Counted from the first letter of the stretch, positions 9,005 to 19,094 are shown. The stretch: 64,000 nt of DNA from Ferruginibacter lapsinanis (GCF_020783315.1 NZ_CP086063.1:2096501-2160500); one strand, 5' to 3'. Notes: a model not told the origin generated them from the letters alone. Numbers and translations are program-made.

Positions 9005-9079
9005 CAACTCTAAAAAACTAAATGGCTCTTTATCAGTCATTGGTAGATAGAAGAGCAAGCTAAGCTCTTAATAAATAAT

Positions 9080-9150
9080 GGTCCTGTGGCCGAGTGGCTA
9101 GGCAGAGCTCTGCAAAAGCTTCCACAGCGGTTCGAATCCGCTCGGGACCT
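9080..9150 (+). tRNA. tRNA-Cys (anticodon GCA)
   Basis: Full cloverleaf of 71 nt. The acceptor stem GGTCCTG pairs with CGGGACC; D-arm GCC/GGC; anticodon stem GAGCT/AGCTT with loop CTGCAAA, so the anticodon is GCA; T-arm AGCGG/CCGCT with TTCGAAT. The discriminator base is U73, an identity element of cysteine tRNAs. CCA is not encoded. Confidence 0.96.
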
Positions 9151-9158
9151 CTGAATGT

Positions 9159-9190
9159 AAAAGCCCTCTATCTGATAGAGGGCTTTTATT
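9159..9190. terminator. Terminator shared by tRNA-Cys and the convergent GH140-like gene
   Basis: A perfect 14-bp stem, 9159-9172 with 9174-9187, flanked by A and T runs on both sides. The tight loop suggests the top pairs stay open. It lies between convergent genes and should act in both directions. Confidence 0.88.
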
Positions 9191-10571
9191 ATTTTATCGA
9201 TTCCATCACCAGCACCCAATCATTTCCGTTCTTTTCTTTTCCCGGAGGGGTAAATGTTTTTACTCCAGTATTAGGAAATATTCCGATCAGTTTATATTGT
9301 CCATTCCGAGGGTTGTACCAGGAACATTTTATTTTGCTGCCTTTACATTTTCCTAAATAGATCTTCATTTTTCTCCCGGTGTAAGTGTATACAAATGCAT
9401 AGTCATTCCCTCGTGTTGCTGCTAAATAATTGTATCGTTTTTCCTGATCAGCTACTAAGGCTTGGTCAGGTATTCTTTCCAGGTAATTTTTTGAGAGTAA
9501 TAATTTTTTTAGATACTGCATCTGTGCAGCGCCTTTTGCATTTAAACCCTCTTTCCAATAATGATCTACACCATAGCTGCCTGATTTATCATTCGGTGAA
9601 TGAAATTGCATTACAGCATTTTCTCCATAAGTAAATCCGGCACCACCGGCAAAAACACTCCAATAGGCATAACGTCTCAGGTCGGCATCTGTCCATCGTG
9701 GTTGCATACTATCATGTAATCCATGCGGAATGTTTTCGTAAGAAGGTTCGGCATCCATGGTTGGTTTAACGGGAGAGAGGGCATAATCATTATCGATATA
9801 ACACCAGTTATCTTCACCATAATGAAAAATATCACTTGCACTGGTATCTTGTTGGTAATCTTTATGTCCGCTTTGGATCATATTGAATGCTAGCCAGTCC
9901 TGGTTATGAAACCATAATGAAGATGTATGTCTGCCACGTGGATGAAAACTTATCAGGTGGCCGGGATCTTTTTCATGCAAGGTTTTACCTAATGCATTCC
10001 AAACTTCTATGCCAATGCTGCCTTTCAGATCACCACCATTTACCCAAATAATATTTGATTTGTTTTTAAATCTCTCCGCTAAAAAAGAAGCATAGGTTAC
10101 AACTTGCTCTTCATTCACCCATTTGCTTTTTACATTACTGCCCCAAACGGGTACCAATGCCATATACATGTTTCGTTTGGCCGCTTCGTCAACAATATAT
10201 TCCACATGATCCCAGTAATCATACTCTGCTTTGTTTAAGAAGTTATTTCCTTCGGTAATTTTCGGTTTTGATACATTCAGGTCGATAAATAAAGAATCTC
10301 CATAAATATTTTTATCTTCTTTCAAATCGTGTAAAACCATTACCTGTATTACATTAAATCCATGTGCTTTTCTTTTATCCAAGTATTCAATTGCTTCTTC
10401 TCTGGTGCATTTTAAAAACAGCATCCAGCCGGTATCTCCTAACCAAAAAAATGGCTTGCCATCCGCAGTAATAAAATATCTGTTAGAGGAAGATATTTTA
10501 AGAGGTGGCATTTGAGCGTTTGAAAATAGAGAAATGAAGAGACTTGTTATGGCAAATGCTTTTTTAAACAT
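9189..10571 (-). CDS. Secreted glycoside hydrolase, DUF4038/GH140 (apiosidase-like) family
   Basis: 460 residues with a signal peptide (MFKKAFAITSLFISLFSNAQ). The DUF4038 catalytic barrel begins with SSSNRYFITADGKPFFWLGD and continues with KAHGFNVIQVMVLHD, VPVWGSN, IIWVNGGDLKG and MDAEPSYENIPHG. The last ~90 residues resemble the 'collagen-binding' beta domain usually paired with DUF4038. Characterised members of GH140 remove apiose from rhamnogalacturonan II, so a plant-polysaccharide substrate is plausible but inferred. It is far from the SusCD locus at the right end of the window. Confidence 0.82.
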   Translation of the reverse strand: MFKKAFAITSLFISLFSNAQMPPLKISSSNRYFITADGKPFFWLGDTGWMLFLKCTREEAIEYLDKRKAHGFNVIQVMVLHDLKEDKNIYGDSLFIDLNVSKPKITEGNNFLNKAEYDYWDHVEYIVDEAAKRNMYMALVPVWGSNVKSKWVNEEQVVTYASFLAERFKNKSNIIWVNGGDLKGSIGIEVWNALGKTLHEKDPGHLISFHPRGRHTSSLWFHNQDWLAFNMIQSGHKDYQQDTSASDIFHYGEDNWCYIDNDYALSPVKPTMDAEPSYENIPHGLHDSMQPRWTDADLRRYAYWSVFAGGAGFTYGENAVMQFHSPNDKSGSYGVDHYWKEGLNAKGAAQMQYLKKLLLSKNYLERIPDQALVADQEKRYNYLAATRGNDYAFVYTYTGRKMKIYLGKCKGSKIKCSWYNPRNGQYKLIGIFPNTGVKTFTPPGKEKNGNDWVLVMESIK

Positions 10572-10663
10572 AGAATAAATGTAGTAAAATTATTATTGTA
10601 TTTAGCGGCTTAAAATCCACCATTAGTGTAATTGATTGCGTATCCGGACAAGTAATAAAACCT

Positions 10664-10671
10664 TACCTTCG
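10664..10671 (+). promoter_or_regulatory. -7 promoter element TACCTTCG
   Basis: Variant of the Bacteroidota -7 box (TAnnTTCG) 24 nt upstream of the ATG at 10696. Confidence 0.5.
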
Positions 10672-10695
10672 CAATTGAATAGCTTAAATATTTTT

Positions 10696-11100
10696 ATGAT
10701 CCCCAAAACCTTACATTGGCTCGGATTAGCCGCTTGCCTTGCCTTAATTGTTTCCTGTTTTATGCCCTGGGCTTTTTATGCAGATCTGCATGAAGCTTTT
10801 ACCGGCCTATACTCTTATAACAATAACTATGGTAGACCGGGAAAGTTGTTGATATTGATATCCGTTATTGTTTTTGTATTGATGTTGGTGCCGAAAGTGT
10901 GGGCAAAAAGAACGAATCTTTTTTTATGTGCTTTATGTGTTGGTTATGCTATCAAATCGTATGTACTGTTTACATCCTGCTATAATGCATACTGCCCTGA
11001 AAAAAAAACGGGGGTATACCTGATGATCATTTCATCTGTAGTAATGATGATTGCCGCTATCTTCCCTCATTTAAAATTGGAGCCAAAAAATAAATCGTAA
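10696..11100 (+). CDS. Small integral membrane protein, function unknown
   Basis: 134 residues from the ATG at 10696; the frame is open from 10636, but the -7 promoter box at 10664 rules out the longer start. Four hydrophobic segments (about 8-25, 48-65, 72-92 and 103-122) and a short loop with two cysteines (SCYNAYCPEKKTG). I do not recognise the family. It lies alone between divergent and convergent neighbours, with 1 bp separating it from the end of glnS. Confidence 0.65.
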   Translation: MIPKTLHWLGLAACLALIVSCFMPWAFYADLHEAFTGLYSYNNNYGRPGKLLILISVIVFVLMLVPKVWAKRTNLFLCALCVGYAIKSYVLFTSCYNAYCPEKKTGVYLMIISSVVMMIAAIFPHLKLEPKNKS

Positions 11101-11101
11101 T

Positions 11102-12754
11102 TTATTTTTTGGTCCAGGTGTCTTTTAATGTAACGGTTCTGTTGAATACTAATTTGTCGGCAGTAGTATCTTTATCAAGGCAGAAATACCCTTTTCGGAT
11201 AAATTGATAACGCTTATCAATAGTAGCTTTTTTTAAAGATGGCTCAGCGTAAGCGTTGGTGATTACCTGTAATGAATCGGGATTGATATAGTCCTTAAAA
11301 TCGCCTTCCTCTGCAGCAGGATTCTCAGCTTGTAGCAATCTGTCGTACAAACGAATTTCTGCATTGATTGCATGTGGCACACTTACCCAATGAATAGTAC
11401 CTTTTACATTAATGCCGCTGGTATCATGTCCGCTTTTACTTTCAGGAATATAGGTGCAATGTATTTCTGTGATATTGCCATCAGCATCTTTTTCAAAACC
11501 TTCGCATTTGATGATGTAGGCGCTTTTTAAACGTACCATTGCTCCGGGAGCTAATCTGAAATATTTTTTTGCAGGCACCTCCATAAAGTCTTCTCTTTCT
11601 ATCCACAACTCTTTACTGAACGGAACAACCCTGGTGCCATATGCCTCATCCGGCCCATTTTCACTGATCAGGTCTTCAGATTGACCATCGGGATAATTCG
11701 TAATGATCAATTTTACAGGATCAAGCACTGTCATTACCCGAAGGGCATATTTATTAAGGTCTTCTCTTAAACAGAATTCAAGGAGACTGAAATCAATTAG
11801 ATTTTCTCTTTTGGCCACACCGATCTTTTCGCAAAAATTACGAATGCTTTCAGGTGTGAAACCTCTTCTACGCATACCGCTTAGTGTTGGCATACGAGGG
11901 TCATCCCAGCCCGAAACATATTTTTCATTTACCAGTTGCAGTAATTTACGTTTGCTCATTACCGTATAGGTCATGTTCAAACGGGCAAATTCATATTGTT
12001 TAGATGGGAAGATACCTAATTGGTCAATAAACCAATTGTATAATTCTCTGTGTGGAATAAATTCCAGTGTACAGATACTATGCGTAATATTTTCGATGCT
12101 ATCACTTTGCCCATGTGCAAAATCATACATAGGGTAGATGCACCATTTACTTCCTGTACGGTGGTGATCTGCATGTTTGATACGATAGATGATAGGATCT
12201 CTCATGTGCATATTAACCGCAGCCATGTCTATCTTAGCTCTTAATACTTTTTCGCCGTCTTTAAATTTGCCCTCTTTCATCTGGGTAAATAACTGAAGGT
12301 TTTCTTCAATAGATCTGCTTCTGAATGGGCTGTCCTTGCCCGGTTCGGTTGGCGTGCCTTTCAAAGCGGCAATTTGTTCGGCTGAGCTATCATCTACATA
12401 AGCCATTCCTTTGTTGATAAGTGTAATGGCATATTCATATAAAGTATCGAAATAATCACTGGCATAATGTTCGTTAGCCCAATTAAATCCCAGCCAGCGA
12501 ATATCTTCTTTAATGCTGTCTACATATTCGGTTTCTTCAGTAACGGGGTTGGTGTCATCAAAACGTAGGTTGGTTTTGCCACCATATTTTAAACCCAATC
12601 CAAAATTCAGGCAAATGCTTTTGGCATGCCCTATATGTAAATAGCCATTAGGTTCGGGTGGAAAGCGGGTAAGAATACTTTTGTGTATACCGTTCTTAAG
12701 ATCCTCTTCAATTATTTCCTCAATAAAGTTCAAGCTTTTTTCTTCCGACATCAT
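11102..12754 (-). CDS. glnS: Glutaminyl-tRNA synthetase
   Basis: 550 residues, the normal size for bacterial GlnRS. Class I signatures: [15 protein letters not shown] with HIGH at residues 40-43, and the KMSKS-like VMSKRK in the middle. The C-terminal beta-barrel anticodon-binding part is complete. It charges tRNA-Gln directly. ATG codons at 12754 and 12751 are equivalent starts. Confidence 0.96.
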   Translation of the reverse strand: MMSEEKSLNFIEEIIEEDLKNGIHKSILTRFPPEPNGYLHIGHAKSICLNFGLGLKYGGKTNLRFDDTNPVTEETEYVDSIKEDIRWLGFNWANEHYASDYFDTLYEYAITLINKGMAYVDDSSAEQIAALKGTPTEPGKDSPFRSRSIEENLQLFTQMKEGKFKDGEKVLRAKIDMAAVNMHMRDPIIYRIKHADHHRTGSKWCIYPMYDFAHGQSDSIENITHSICTLEFIPHRELYNWFIDQLGIFPSKQYEFARLNMTYTVMSKRKLLQLVNEKYVSGWDDPRMPTLSGMRRRGFTPESIRNFCEKIGVAKRENLIDFSLLEFCLREDLNKYALRVMTVLDPVKLIITNYPDGQSEDLISENGPDEAYGTRVVPFSKELWIEREDFMEVPAKKYFRLAPGAMVRLKSAYIIKCEGFEKDADGNITEIHCTYIPESKSGHDTSGINVKGTIHWVSVPHAINAEIRLYDRLLQAENPAAEEGDFKDYINPDSLQVITNAYAEPSLKKATIDKRYQFIRKGYFCLDKDTTADKLVFNRTVTLKDTWTKK

Positions 12755-12859
12755 TTTTTAATTGTGTAGCAAATTTACGGCAAGATGATGTATTATCAGT
12801 TACTGATATGCAAGTTTAGGGAATTATGTATAATTTCAACATGTAAATAAATAAATTGT

Positions 12860-13285
12860 ATGGCTCAGTGGGTAGTATATGCTTTGTTATCAGCGCTGTT
12901 TGCAGCATTAACAGCGTTGTTTGCAAAAGCCGGTTTAAAGGACGTCAACTCAGACCTGGCAACAGCTATACGCACAGCTATTATCTTGTTTATTACCTGG
13001 GGGATTGTTTTCTTCAGAGGTAAAGTGGGAGAGATAGTTACTCTATCAAAAAGCAATTGGCTTTTTCTTAGTTTGTCTGCTATAGCAACCGGGCTCTCCT
13101 GGTTGTTTTATTACAGGGCTTTGCAATTGGGTAAAGTATCTGAAGTAAGCGCCATAGATAAAGGAAGTATTGTTTTTGTATTTCTATTGTCCTTTATCTT
13201 TTTGAAAGAACCGGTAACGCCAAAAATATTGATAGGAGGTGGATTGATATTTGCCGGGATGATAGTATTGGTTTGGTGGAAATAA
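12860..13285 (+). CDS. Half-size EamA/DMT family transporter
   Basis: 141 residues containing a single EamA repeat, with about five membrane segments instead of the ten of full-length members. Typical elements: LFAALTALFAKAGL at the start, SAIATGLSWLFYYRALQLG in the middle and FLKEPVTPKILIGGGLI near the end. Half-size members must dimerise to transport; the substrate is unknown. It ends 8 bp from the convergent DUF1003 gene. Confidence 0.82.
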   Translation: MAQWVVYALLSALFAALTALFAKAGLKDVNSDLATAIRTAIILFITWGIVFFRGKVGEIVTLSKSNWLFLSLSAIATGLSWLFYYRALQLGKVSEVSAIDKGSIVFVFLLSFIFLKEPVTPKILIGGGLIFAGMIVLVWWK

Positions 13286-13293
13286 TTTACTCG

Positions 13294-13704
13294 TTAAATT
13301 GTAGGGCTCGTCTTTTCAAGTAATGCAATGATCCTATCTAATTTTTCCGTTTCTATTTTGCTTAATTGAATTTGCAAGGCTTCTATTTCTTTTTTTGCTG
13401 CGATATTGGTATCATAGTCTTGCTGTGCTTGTATCCTGTCCCTTTCTGATTGTCTGTTTTGCGACATCATAATGATAGGAGCTGCATAAGCTGCCTGTGT
13501 AGAAAAGATCAGATTTAAAAGAATGAATGGGTAAGGATCCCAATGGTTAACATAAGCAATGATGTTAAAGAACATCCATATTACCACAACAACTGTTTGC
13601 CATATAATGAACTTCCATGAGCCCATGCCCTTAGCGACCCAATCTGCTATTTTTGCCCCGGGAGTTAATGTTTCCGAATGCTTATCGTGCCAGGTGTTTT
13701 CCAT
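13294..13704 (-). CDS. DUF1003 membrane protein
   Basis: 136 residues from the ATG at 13704; the frame extends to 13731, but that start would lie inside the preceding terminator. Two membrane segments (about 30-50 and 58-80) are followed by the conserved stretch MMSQNRQSERDRIQAQQDY and a C-terminal coiled coil. This arrangement is characteristic of DUF1003, whose function is not known. Confidence 0.85.
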   Translation of the reverse strand: MENTWHDKHSETLTPGAKIADWVAKGMGSWKFIIWQTVVVVIWMFFNIIAYVNHWDPYPFILLNLIFSTQAAYAAPIIMMSQNRQSERDRIQAQQDYDTNIAAKKEIEALQIQLSKIETEKLDRIIALLEKTSPTI

Positions 13705-13731
13705 GCTTTTAATTTTATTAGTAAGGTACAT

Positions 13732-13766
13732 AAAAAAAGGTTTTTGTTGTTAAAACAAAAACCTTT
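13732..13766 (-). terminator. Terminator after the desaturase gene
   Basis: A 15-bp A/T-rich inverted repeat: AAAAAGGTTTTTGTT and its complement flank GTTAA. It lies between the desaturase stop and the DUF1003 start, both read leftward. Confidence 0.7.
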
Positions 13767-13787
13767 TTCGATATCATTTTATTTTAC

Positions 13788-14852
13788 TCAATCTGCTTGT
13801 CCTAATTTTTTCAGGTAAGAAACATGGGATACAATTGCATGACGCATTTTTTTGTATTCAATGTATTGTAATCCGTACTCTTCACACGTTTTTCTAATTA
13901 TTTTACTAATAGCCGGGTAGTGAACATGGGAAATTTTAGGGAACAGGTGATGTTCTACCTGAAAATTTAATCCTCCTACCAGCCAGGATATTAATTTGTT
14001 TTTAGTAGCAAAATTTGCAGTGGTTTGTATCTGGTGAATAGCCCAGTCATTCTCTATTTTATTTTCATCTGTCGGCATCGGAAAATGTGTATGTTCTACC
14101 GTATGCGCTAATTGAAAAACAATACTGATCAATAGTCCTGTTACCATGGTGGCAATCAAAAATCCTACTAACCAATACAAAAATCCTACTTTGATAATTG
14201 GTATTACAACAAAGAAAGCGATGTATCCGATCTTTGCTGCCCAAAAAGAAATATGCTCTCTGGTGGTAAGGCTACGTAAAGGAACAGAGCCGATCTTTCT
14301 CTTGAAATATTTTTGATAATCGGTTAAAAATATCCAAAGAATGTGAAGGAATGAATAGAGTACCCAAAAATATAAATGTTGGAATTTGTGGGCTTTATAT
14401 CTTTTTTGTGTTTCGCAAAGACGAAGCCATGGTTTGGCTTCAATATCATCATCAATACCGTCAATATTGGTATATGTATGGTGAATGATATTATGTTTTG
14501 TATTCCACATAATACTGCTGGCTCCCAGGAAATTTACAGACAATGCAGCCAATTGATTAATAATTTTGTATTTGCTGAAACTGCCATGTCCGCCATCATG
14601 CATCACATTAAAACCAATAGCTGCAGTAAAACAGCCAAGTAAAATACATTCGATAATTGCTAACGATATTGATGGGGTAAAATAAACCAGGTGAATATAT
14701 AGTGCTACATAAGATAATGAGAAGAAAATAGCTTTAGAATAAAGATTAAAATTACCTGTGCTGGCTTTTTTTCTATCAGCAAAATACTGGTTCACCCTTT
14801 TCTTGAGATCTTGTTGGAAATTGGTATTGTTGATGAATTTTGGAGTTGCCAT
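13788..14852 (-). CDS. Membrane fatty-acid (acyl-lipid or acyl-CoA) desaturase, front-end type
   Basis: 354 residues. The three histidine boxes that hold the di-iron centre are present: HDGGH, HNIIHH, and QVEHH near the C-terminus. Gln as the first residue of the third box is typical of front-end (delta-5/6-like) desaturases. There is no fused cytochrome b5 domain, so an external electron donor is needed. Four membrane helices are predicted. It probably adjusts membrane fluidity; substrate and double-bond position cannot be read from sequence. Confidence 0.88.
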   Translation of the reverse strand: MATPKFINNTNFQQDLKKRVNQYFADRKKASTGNFNLYSKAIFFSLSYVALYIHLVYFTPSISLAIIECILLGCFTAAIGFNVMHDGGHGSFSKYKIINQLAALSVNFLGASSIMWNTKHNIIHHTYTNIDGIDDDIEAKPWLRLCETQKRYKAHKFQHLYFWVLYSFLHILWIFLTDYQKYFKRKIGSVPLRSLTTREHISFWAAKIGYIAFFVVIPIIKVGFLYWLVGFLIATMVTGLLISIVFQLAHTVEHTHFPMPTDENKIENDWAIHQIQTTANFATKNKLISWLVGGLNFQVEHHLFPKISHVHYPAISKIIRKTCEEYGLQYIEYKKMRHAIVSHVSYLKKLGQAD

Positions 14853-14920
14853 ATCGTTACATTAATAGGCCGCAAGGTACGCCAAAAATTGCGTTTTTTT
14901 GGGTTTTGTTTATGCACTGA

Positions 14921-15649
14921 TCAGGTATTTTGCTTAATAAATGCATCAAAACTGTTAAAACCTATCATTTTTTTACTAATATATCCTTCGGCATATTTTA
15001 CTCCTATCATTTTGCCAAACATCTTTGCTCTGAAAATAACACTATCTAAAAAGTCCGGCGAAGAAATATAGGTTTGAGGTTCATTCAGGTCAGGATTATA
15101 AAACTGTGTATTATATGCCTTTACTGCTTCTATTTTTTGTTCAAATACATCTGTGACATCTATTACGAAATCAGGATGCAGGTACCTATCCTGGATGTAA
15201 TTAAAAACATATTTAGGACGCCAAGCTTCTTGAGGTTGATCATCATAAAAGGTCTCAATTTTTCTTAACCCGGATAAAAAAGCGGCATCAGATACTAACT
15301 CGGCGCTCCTTCCATGATCAGGATGTCTGTCTTCAGGGGCGTTACATAAAACGATCTCAGGTTTGTATTTTCTGATAGCGGTGATTATCATGCGCTGATG
15401 TACTTCATCATTGATAAAAAATCCATCAGCCATGCAAAGATTATCCCTGATATCCAGTTTTAATAGCTCAGTAGCATTAGCTGATTCAGCCATTCTTGTT
15501 TCGATAGTGCCCCGTGTGCCTAATTCGCCTTGTGTAAGATCAATGATTCCGGTTCTTTTTCCCTGCAGTTTTTCTGTAAGTAACGTGCCGCCACAACCAA
15601 GTTCTGCGTCATCAGGGTGAACGGCAAATGCCAGTATGTCTAACTTCAT
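14921..15649 (-). CDS. bshB1: Bacillithiol biosynthesis deacetylase BshB1 (PIG-L family)
   Basis: 242 residues of the LmbE/PIG-L zinc deacetylase fold. Zn ligands lie in AVHPDDAELGCGG (His and Asp) and in the RHPDHGRSAEL motif. The extension GTRGTIETR after DLTQGELG is the BshB1-type signature. It removes the acetyl group from GlcNAc-malate in bacillithiol synthesis. It is the last gene of the leftward ccmE-ccmF-DUF4294 run; the spacer upstream is filled by a stutter repeat abutting its start codon. Confidence 0.88.
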   Translation of the reverse strand: MKLDILAFAVHPDDAELGCGGTLLTEKLQGKRTGIIDLTQGELGTRGTIETRMAESANATELLKLDIRDNLCMADGFFINDEVHQRMIITAIRKYKPEIVLCNAPEDRHPDHGRSAELVSDAAFLSGLRKIETFYDDQPQEAWRPKYVFNYIQDRYLHPDFVIDVTDVFEQKIEAVKAYNTQFYNPDLNEPQTYISSPDFLDSVIFRAKMFGKMIGVKYAEGYISKKMIGFNSFDAFIKQNT

Positions 15650-15708
15650 GTTTTAGTGCTTAGTTTTGGTTCTTAGTTTTTAGTGTTTAGTTTTCAGTCC
15701 TTAGTTTA
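15650..15708. repeat. Degenerate tandem repeat, CTTAGTTTT words
   Basis: The sequence upstream of bshB1 repeats the words CTTAGTTTT, TTTTAGTGTTTAG and TTTTCAGTCCTTAG, starting at the base next to the bshB1 start codon. There is no constant period or unit length. Confidence 0.65.
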
Positions 15709-15758
15709 TTTGCAAATAGTAAAGGGGATTTAAAGAAGAATACGCCAATAACTACAAA

Positions 15759-16391
15759 CTAACTTTTATCTCCAAACATTCTTGCTACTTCCTTTACAAT
15801 AGCTTCCATCTCTTTATCATTTCCATCTTTGTCGTAAGGCTGCTTTAGGTCACTGCCAAAGAAAAAAGCTACAGTTTGGTAGAAACGTGCGGTAAATCCG
15901 CCTTTATATTCTTTGATTATTTCGTAGCAATTATTGCCCGTTTGCCTTTTGATCAATTTCATCAATACTTTGCCCTGGTAAACTGATAAGTTGGTTAGTG
16001 GTTCGGTAAAATCTTTTCTTAATTCTTTTTCTCTTGATTTTATATACGCCCTGCGATCTTCTCGATCAATAATGTGAACCAGATGAGCATTAACGTCATT
16101 CATTACAACTCCGGCACGCTTTGCATAGGGGTAAGTAACATAGATAGCATTACGAAGTCTTGTCCACTTAGCTCTTGCACTTAACTGGGCCTCATTGTAT
16201 ATCGCAAATTTTTTTACCGTATCCAGCACTCTGGCTGTAATGGTATCACCTTCGTAAATTATGGCGTAGGTGCGTATCGTATCATTAGATAATTGCTGGG
16301 CAAAACATCTATCGGCTTTTGTAATCAGAAGCATTACAAAAAACAGTACAGGTATGAATTTATGTAAAACGGGTTTGCTCATCTGTAACAT
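15759..16391 (-). CDS. DUF4294 domain exported protein
   Basis: 210 residues with an N-terminal signal peptide (about residues 4-31, cleavage near CFAQQ). The domain begins YAIIYEGDTITARVLDTV and contains RLRNAIYVTYPYAKRAG, the pattern of the Bacteroidota-specific DUF4294. Function unknown. It starts 37 bp after the stop of ccmF, so it may be made together with the cytochrome c maturation genes; whether it acts in that pathway is not known. Confidence 0.8.
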   Translation of the reverse strand: MLQMSKPVLHKFIPVLFFVMLLITKADRCFAQQLSNDTIRTYAIIYEGDTITARVLDTVKKFAIYNEAQLSARAKWTRLRNAIYVTYPYAKRAGVVMNDVNAHLVHIIDREDRRAYIKSREKELRKDFTEPLTNLSVYQGKVLMKLIKRQTGNNCYEIIKEYKGGFTARFYQTVAFFFGSDLKQPYDKDGNDKEMEAIVKEVARMFGDKS

Positions 16392-16427
16392 AAATCTACA
16401 AAATACATTTGTATAATGTTGTTAAAA

Positions 16428-18971
16428 TCAATTAGCCAGTAAAAACATATAAAATAGCGCCGAAATAGTGAGTACCAATGCGATGGTATAGAGTCTTCCT
16501 GTAATATTAGTCCTTTTTAACATGCTCATTATAAATCCTACAGCCATCAATATTAATCCTATCCAGACTAAATTAATATAAGGGAAGATATACGCTTTTA
16601 TGGTTACAAAGTCGATCATTTTGTCCGACTCCTTGATGCCAATTTTTATTTTTCTGTTCTCTGTAACTCCGGCGAATTTTACAAAAAGATTTTGAGCATA
16701 TACCGTATCGTCAATTTGAGAAATTCCCAGGCTGTCTACCATTATCATTGGGGTAGAAGCGTATCTGGAACTGTCTTTATTTACAACAGTGATATCAGCT
16801 AAAAGGGTGGCGCCATTTGAAGGAATATTGAATTTATTTCTTTCAGGATTTTTTATCACTTTGTTCAATACTAAATATCCTTTTGAATAGAACATAGTAT
16901 CTCCTTCGTTGATCTCGTTGAGTTTAAATTGAGCGGTATCAACGTTTTTGTCAGGATTTAACGCATAAGAGATATAAGTGAATACATCATGTGTAAAGTA
17001 ATTTTTTGTATCCGGATTACTGCTCATGTTATTATCCTTCATCAGGTATACATCAGGATTAAGGATAAATGACTCTTGTATCTTTTTAGTGGCAGCATCT
17101 TTTCTTACAAACAATAAATTATAAAAACGTCTGTTACTTTCTTTTCCAACACTGTCATGCAGATAAGTAACCTCGTATGGCCCCATCTTTGTAGAAACCT
17201 GGCGGATCAGGTTCATGTTTTCTGCCGGGTTATCCTGTTGTTTGGTTAACGGATCTATACCCATCGGGATAATAAAATCTTTAAACTTGTCCTCACTGAT
17301 CACTTTCTTGTTACCGGCAGAGATCAACATACCTGCGATCATCAATGCAAAACCAAGATGAGCAACAGAGCCACCGGCTCCTTTCATTTTGCCATTTAAG
17401 CCACTCCATATATATGCTGCGTTGGCAATTATGGAGTAGGTGGTAGCGAATAGGGCAAGGTAAATAGCTCCTAAATAACCATAACCTTGTTTGTAGTAAG
17501 TAATCGGATAGATGAATGTAATAGCAACGGTCAGTAACGCTGCAATCAATGTAGGTATTGCTATTTTTTTAAGTACACCACCTGGAGCTGAGTTTTTGTA
17601 TTTGAAATATTGGGTGATAGCACTTAAAACACCAATGATAATAGCAACCATTACCATTACTTTGTTATAAGCGAATTCGGGGTCTTCCGGAAGTGCAAGT
17701 GGACCACCGTTTATTTTTATGATAAGATCTTTTAGATAAGGGATCTTATTATAAACCGGTAATGAAGTTAGTCCGATAATGAAGATAGCTGATAGGAAAA
17801 ATACCAAAGAACCAATAAACATCCAGAATTCTCTGGAGTTGGTTTTTTCCTCTGTATGAACTGCCGGTATTTTTTTATAATGAATAAAAAATAAACCGAG
17901 TCCGCCTATTGTAAAGAACCATAAAAAGGTTTTTATCAAATTATTCATTGCATTACCTGCTTCAGTAAAAGCATGAACGGATGTATCTCCTAAAATCCCT
18001 GTACGGGTTAAAAAGGTTGAATACAGAATAAATACAAAGGTTAAAATAGCAAAAAGATAACTGGCTCTCAATGAATGACTGGTAGCTTTATAAACGACCA
18101 TGGTGTGTAATCCTGCTACCAGGATCAACCATGGAACCAAGGAGGCATTTTCTACGGGGTCCCAAGCCCAGTAACCTCCAAAAGATAGTGATTCGTAAGC
18201 CCATTTACCCCCCATCATTATACCTACCCCTAAAATACAGGCACTGAATAAAGCATATGGTAATGCAGGTTTTACCCAGTCGCCAAAACGTTTGGTTTGT
18301 ATTCCTGCATACGCAAATGCAAAAGGAATAATGGTAGAAGCAAAGCCTAAGAATAACACAGGGGGATGGATCACCATCCAGTAGTTACGCAGTAAAACAT
18401 TTAATCCAATTCCATCCTTGATTAGTGTTAAATAATCTGGCCGGCTGAAAATTGGACCGTTGATCTCATTTCTTGTCAACACAAACGGGCTGTTGCCAAT
18501 TTTTGTCCCAAGCAAATAAACACCCATTATCATCATTGCTAAAAATACCTGGGCAAGACTTACAATAGTCATCACCGGGGCTTCCCATTCTTTTGTTTTT
18601 TTAATAAGAAAGATACCAAGTATACAATGCCAGATAGACCATAATAAAAAACTACCTCCCTGGTCTTCCCAGATACATGCAAGCAGGTATTTGAATTCCA
18701 GTTCTTTGGAAGTGTGTTTATAGGCGTAAAAGTATTCAAGATAATGATTGGCGCAGATGTAAAAGATGCACCCGAAAACAGTTAATACTGATGCGGTTTG
18801 TATCAGAAAACTAACTCTGGCGAAACGGATCCACGAAAATTTTTCTGCAATATCTTCTTTACGGGAAGCAATAAAATATGCAATAGCGGACAGTAGGGAA
18901 GAAGTAAATGCCAATAATACAAAAAAGTGCCCGAGTTCTCCAAGCCACAAGTGTTCTCCTTCAAATTGCAT
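16428..18971 (-). CDS. ccmF: Cytochrome c maturation heme lyase CcmF-like protein
   Basis: 847 residues with about 14 membrane segments. The heme-handling WWD motif is visible as GGYWAWDPVENASLVPW, with flanking motifs such as RNYWMVIHPPVLFLGF and SHSLRASYLF. The C-terminal periplasmic domain (about 560-790) is also CcmF-like. It should join heme, delivered by CcmE, to CxxCH apocytochromes at the outer face of the inner membrane. It lies downstream of ccmE across a 123-bp repeat-rich spacer. CcmA-D are not in the window. Confidence 0.92.
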   Translation of the reverse strand: MQFEGEHLWLGELGHFFVLLAFTSSLLSAIAYFIASRKEDIAEKFSWIRFARVSFLIQTASVLTVFGCIFYICANHYLEYFYAYKHTSKELEFKYLLACIWEDQGGSFLLWSIWHCILGIFLIKKTKEWEAPVMTIVSLAQVFLAMMIMGVYLLGTKIGNSPFVLTRNEINGPIFSRPDYLTLIKDGIGLNVLLRNYWMVIHPPVLFLGFASTIIPFAFAYAGIQTKRFGDWVKPALPYALFSACILGVGIMMGGKWAYESLSFGGYWAWDPVENASLVPWLILVAGLHTMVVYKATSHSLRASYLFAILTFVFILYSTFLTRTGILGDTSVHAFTEAGNAMNNLIKTFLWFFTIGGLGLFFIHYKKIPAVHTEEKTNSREFWMFIGSLVFFLSAIFIIGLTSLPVYNKIPYLKDLIIKINGGPLALPEDPEFAYNKVMVMVAIIIGVLSAITQYFKYKNSAPGGVLKKIAIPTLIAALLTVAITFIYPITYYKQGYGYLGAIYLALFATTYSIIANAAYIWSGLNGKMKGAGGSVAHLGFALMIAGMLISAGNKKVISEDKFKDFIIPMGIDPLTKQQDNPAENMNLIRQVSTKMGPYEVTYLHDSVGKESNRRFYNLLFVRKDAATKKIQESFILNPDVYLMKDNNMSSNPDTKNYFTHDVFTYISYALNPDKNVDTAQFKLNEINEGDTMFYSKGYLVLNKVIKNPERNKFNIPSNGATLLADITVVNKDSSRYASTPMIMVDSLGISQIDDTVYAQNLFVKFAGVTENRKIKIGIKESDKMIDFVTIKAYIFPYINLVWIGLILMAVGFIMSMLKRTNITGRLYTIALVLTISALFYMFLLAN

Positions 18972-18984
18972 AATATGTTTTTAA

Positions 18985-19085
18985 AAGGTTTGGTACGTTT
19001 AATGTTTAAAACGTTTAAGGATTTAATGAGCTGAAAAGGTTATCAAAGGTTTATGAAACATTAAATGTTTTAAACGTTAAGCCTT
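18985..19085. repeat. Inverted stutter repeat between ccmE and ccmF
   Basis: The left half contains CGTTTAATGTTTAAAACG and the right half AACATTAAATGTTTTAAACG, so the same words (GTTTAA, TTTAATGTTT, AACGTTTAA) occur in both orientations around a central unrelated stretch. It fills most of the ccmE-ccmF spacer. Confidence 0.6.
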
Positions 19086-19094
19086 TATGAACGA

